From: Comamonadaceae bacterium
GTDB taxonomy: Bacteria > Pseudomonadota > Gammaproteobacteria > Burkholderiales > Burkholderiaceae_C
Assembly (NCBI GenBank): GCA_947451445.1
Contig: CANFZJ010000175.1
Span: forward strand, 1 to 6,695
Length of the DNA stretch: 6,695 nt
Direction: 5' to 3'
Positions 5,764 to 6,695 of this stretch are shown piece after piece. Positions within the stretch are counted from its first letter, which is position 1; every line of letters begins with the position of its first letter. A model generated the notes under the pieces. It was given only the letters and a program-made list of their open reading frames with translations, had not been told where the DNA came from and ran no database searches. The position numbers were made by a program, and so were the translations under genes.

Positions 5764-5805
5764 GCGCATATTCTTCTTGCGGTAGCAGCTATATTTTAAA
5801 TAGCA
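5764..5805 (+). repeat. 42-bp bipartite palindromic repeat, copy D
   Basis: Copy D aligns to copy A without gaps; the first 28 bases differ at five positions, four of them in the loop of stem 1. Stem 1 is lengthened by flanking GCTGCT (5758-5763) / AGCAGC (5784-5789). Stem 2 is GCTAT (5788-5792) / ATAGC (5800-5804), the T-A version of the C-G pair seen in copy B. The two stems share GC at 5788-5789 and so would be mutually exclusive at full length. The element ends 19 nt before the FKBP start and 8 nt before its Shine-Dalgarno. Confidence 0.8.
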
Positions 5806-5824
5806 AACACCTCAAGGAACCTCT

Positions 5825-6184
5825 ATGGCATTCACCACCACCGCATCCGGTCTGCAGTTTGAAGACACCGTTCTGGGTGCAGGCGACGTGGCCACCAAGG
5901 GCAAAAGCGTCACCGTGCACTACACCGGCTGGCTGTACAACGACGGCGTGCAAGGTGCCAAGTTCGACTCCAGCAAGGACCGCAAAGACCCCTTCGTGTT
6001 CTCGCTGGGCGCAGGCATGGTTATCAAGGGCTGGGACGAAGGCGTGGCCGGCATGCAAATTGGTGGCGCACGTACACTGATCATCCCCGCCGCCCTGGGC
6101 TACGGTGCTCGCGGTGCGGGCGGCGTGATCCCCCCCAACGCCACGCTGAAGTTTGACGTGGAACTGCTGGCCATCAAGGGCTGA
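5825..6184 (+). CDS. FKBP-type peptidyl-prolyl cis-trans isomerase
   Basis: A single-domain FKBP (PF00254), 119 aa, that catalyses cis-trans isomerisation of peptide bonds before proline. There is no signal peptide or membrane segment, so it is cytoplasmic. Nearly all residues of the FK506-pocket pattern are present: Tyr33 in VHYTGWL, Phe47-Asp48 in KFDSS, Phe59 in PFVFSLG, Val66-Ile67 and Trp70 in VIKGWDEG, Tyr93 in LGYGARG, and Phe110 in LKFDVELL. It has the minimal FKBP12-like fold without the inserted flap of SlyD or a trigger-factor-like partner domain. The ATG has AAGGA (5814-5818) 6 nt upstream. grpE follows 123 bp later in the same direction, so both neighbours are protein-folding factors, but the heat-shock-type promoter in between suggests grpE is driven separately. 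Family certain; client proteins unknown. Confidence 0.97.
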   Translation: MAFTTTASGLQFEDTVLGAGDVATKGKSVTVHYTGWLYNDGVQGAKFDSSKDRKDPFVFSLGAGMVIKGWDEGVAGMQIGGARTLIIPAALGYGARGAGGVIPPNATLKFDVELLAIKG

Positions 6185-6194
6185 AGCAACCGTA

Positions 6195-6232
6195 GGCTGG
6201 GTCTGGTACCCGGCCGCGTGTTTCGATTTTTT
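6195..6232 (+). terminator. Possible weak terminator after FKBP
   Basis: GGCTGGGT (6195-6202) and ACCCGGCC (6208-6215) form an 8-bp stem with one G-U pair and a 5-nt loop, 10 bp after the FKBP stop codon. A run of six T's (6227-6232) follows, but 11 nt beyond the stem, further than in a classical intrinsic terminator. Termination may therefore be partial. Confidence 0.4.
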
Positions 6233-6244
6233 GTACGCCGCCCC

Positions 6245-6272
6245 CTTGAGAAAAGCCGGGGTGGCCCCAGTT
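6245..6272 (+). promoter_or_regulatory. Putative sigma-32 (RpoH) promoter of grpE
   Basis: CTTGAGA (6245-6251) matches the heat-shock -35 consensus CTTGAAA at six of seven positions. After exactly 13 nt, CCCCAGTT (6265-6272) matches the -10 consensus CCCCATTT at seven of eight. The pair lies 36 bp before the grpE start, the expected place for a class of gene normally controlled by RpoH. Confidence 0.7.
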
Positions 6273-6307
6273 TGCGTAGCTGGTTCACTCCACTCACCCT
6301 CCAGAAC

Positions 6308-6695
6308 ATGTCTGAAAACAACACCAATCCCGACCACCAGCCCCTGGACGGCATGTCCCCCGCTGAAGACCAAGCCACCAGCGACGTGGAAGCGCTGGCC
6401 ATGGCCCAGGCTGAACTGGCTGCCCTGAAGGCCAAAAGCGCCGATCTGGCCGACCAATTCCTGCGCGCCAAGGCCGATGCCGAAAACGCCCGCCGCCGTG
6501 CCGAAGACGACATCGCCAAAGCCCGCAAGTTCAGCCTGGAAAGCTTTGCCGAAAGCCTGCTGCCCGTGGCCGACAGCCTGGAAGCCGGTTTATCCATCAA
6601 GGACGGCACACCCGCCCAGATCCGCGAAGGCGCGGAAGCCACCCTGCGCCAGCTCAAAAGCGCGCTGGAACGCAACAAGGTGATTGAGATCGCCC
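6308..6695 (+). CDS. grpE: GrpE nucleotide-exchange factor (3' end outside window)
   Basis: GrpE is the cytoplasmic co-chaperone that releases ADP from DnaK and so drives the DnaK-DnaJ folding cycle. The first 129 codons are present and the reading frame is still open at the window edge; a full GrpE is about 170-200 aa, so the C-terminal beta-wing domain that contacts DnaK is missing here. Visible are an acidic, low-complexity N-terminal tail (about 1-28), the long coiled-coil helix with alternating Ala/Leu (about 28-80), the hallmark FLRAKADAENARRRAEDDIAKARKF (51-75, given in parts: FLRAKADAENARRR then AEDDIAKARKF), and SFAESLLPVADSLEAGL (79-95). The ATG has no good Shine-Dalgarno. I chose it because it gives the usual MSEN-type start; a later in-frame ATG at 6353 would cut into the tail. 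A sigma-32-type promoter lies just upstream. dnaK and dnaJ would be expected downstream. Confidence 0.95.
   Translation, partial: MSENNTNPDHQPLDGMSPAEDQATSDVEALAMAQAELAALKAKSADLADQFLRAKADAENARRRAEDDIAKARKFSLESFAESLLPVADSLEAGLSIKDGTPAQIREGAEATLRQLKSALERNKVIEIA

Noticed and set aside
4587..5799. Plus-strand open frames opposite the minus-strand membrane gene (4587-5123, 5200-5799, 5274-5714)
   Set aside because: One reads straight through the terminator palindrome, and all are Arg/Pro/Gln-rich mirror frames. The minus-strand frame has a good ribosome-binding site, coherent membrane helices and a stop just before the terminator.
5789..6457. Minus-strand open frame of 222 codons over FKBP and grpE
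   Set aside because: Opposite two conserved genes, with Gly/His/Val-rich antisense composition and no domain.
1..6695. CRISPR array, tRNA, rRNA, insertion sequence or phage attachment site
   Set aside because: No direct-repeat array with regular spacers, no cloverleaf-like segment and no transposase or integrase frame was seen. The four 42-bp repeats lie far apart between genes, so they are not an array.

Overview
The window looks like chromosomal DNA from a GC-rich beta-proteobacterium, most likely Comamonadaceae (Rhodoferax/Polaromonas/Acidovorax type). The grounds are the protein families and their wording, GC-biased codon use, the FKBP-grpE neighbourhood, and short palindromic repeats in the intergenic gaps. 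The placement is by recognition, not by a database search. No mobile element, CRISPR array, tRNA or rRNA is visible.

Layout. Positions 1-210 hold no convincing gene, only a nested cruciform-forming repeat and then a 42-bp bipartite palindrome. Next come an acyl-CoA dehydrogenase (211-1857, +), a lipoprotein of the tannase/feruloyl esterase/MHETase family (1997-3700, +), a MarR regulator (3740-4198, +) and a small HxlR-type regulator (4319-4630, +). A very strong bidirectional terminator (4641-4689) separates these from a convergent gene on the minus strand (4716-5618), a multi-span membrane protein with an acidic and Pro/Ala-rich linker and a possible PH-like C-terminal domain. A hairpin-rich divergent intergenic region (5619-5824) leads to a cytoplasmic FKBP-type peptidyl-prolyl isomerase (5825-6184, +). 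The window ends inside grpE (6308 onward, +), which is preceded by a good match to a sigma-32 heat-shock promoter.

How the parts may work together. The esterase could release an aromatic or other carboxylic acid at the cell surface. The dehydrogenase could act on the CoA thioester of that acid or of a related one, and the MarR protein, 39 bp behind the esterase, could sense the ligand. This is inference from context. FKBP and GrpE form a protein-folding neighbourhood: a prolyl isomerase beside the nucleotide-exchange factor of DnaK.

The most striking non-coding signal is a 42-bp element present four times (164-205, 1870-1911, 4211-4252, 5764-5805). All copies have the same orientation and identical internal spacing, and each lies just upstream of a plus-strand gene. 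Two hairpins can form in it, and one stem shows a compensatory base change between copies. No wholly new multi-gene system is evident; the repeat family and the unassigned substrate of the esterase are the best leads.
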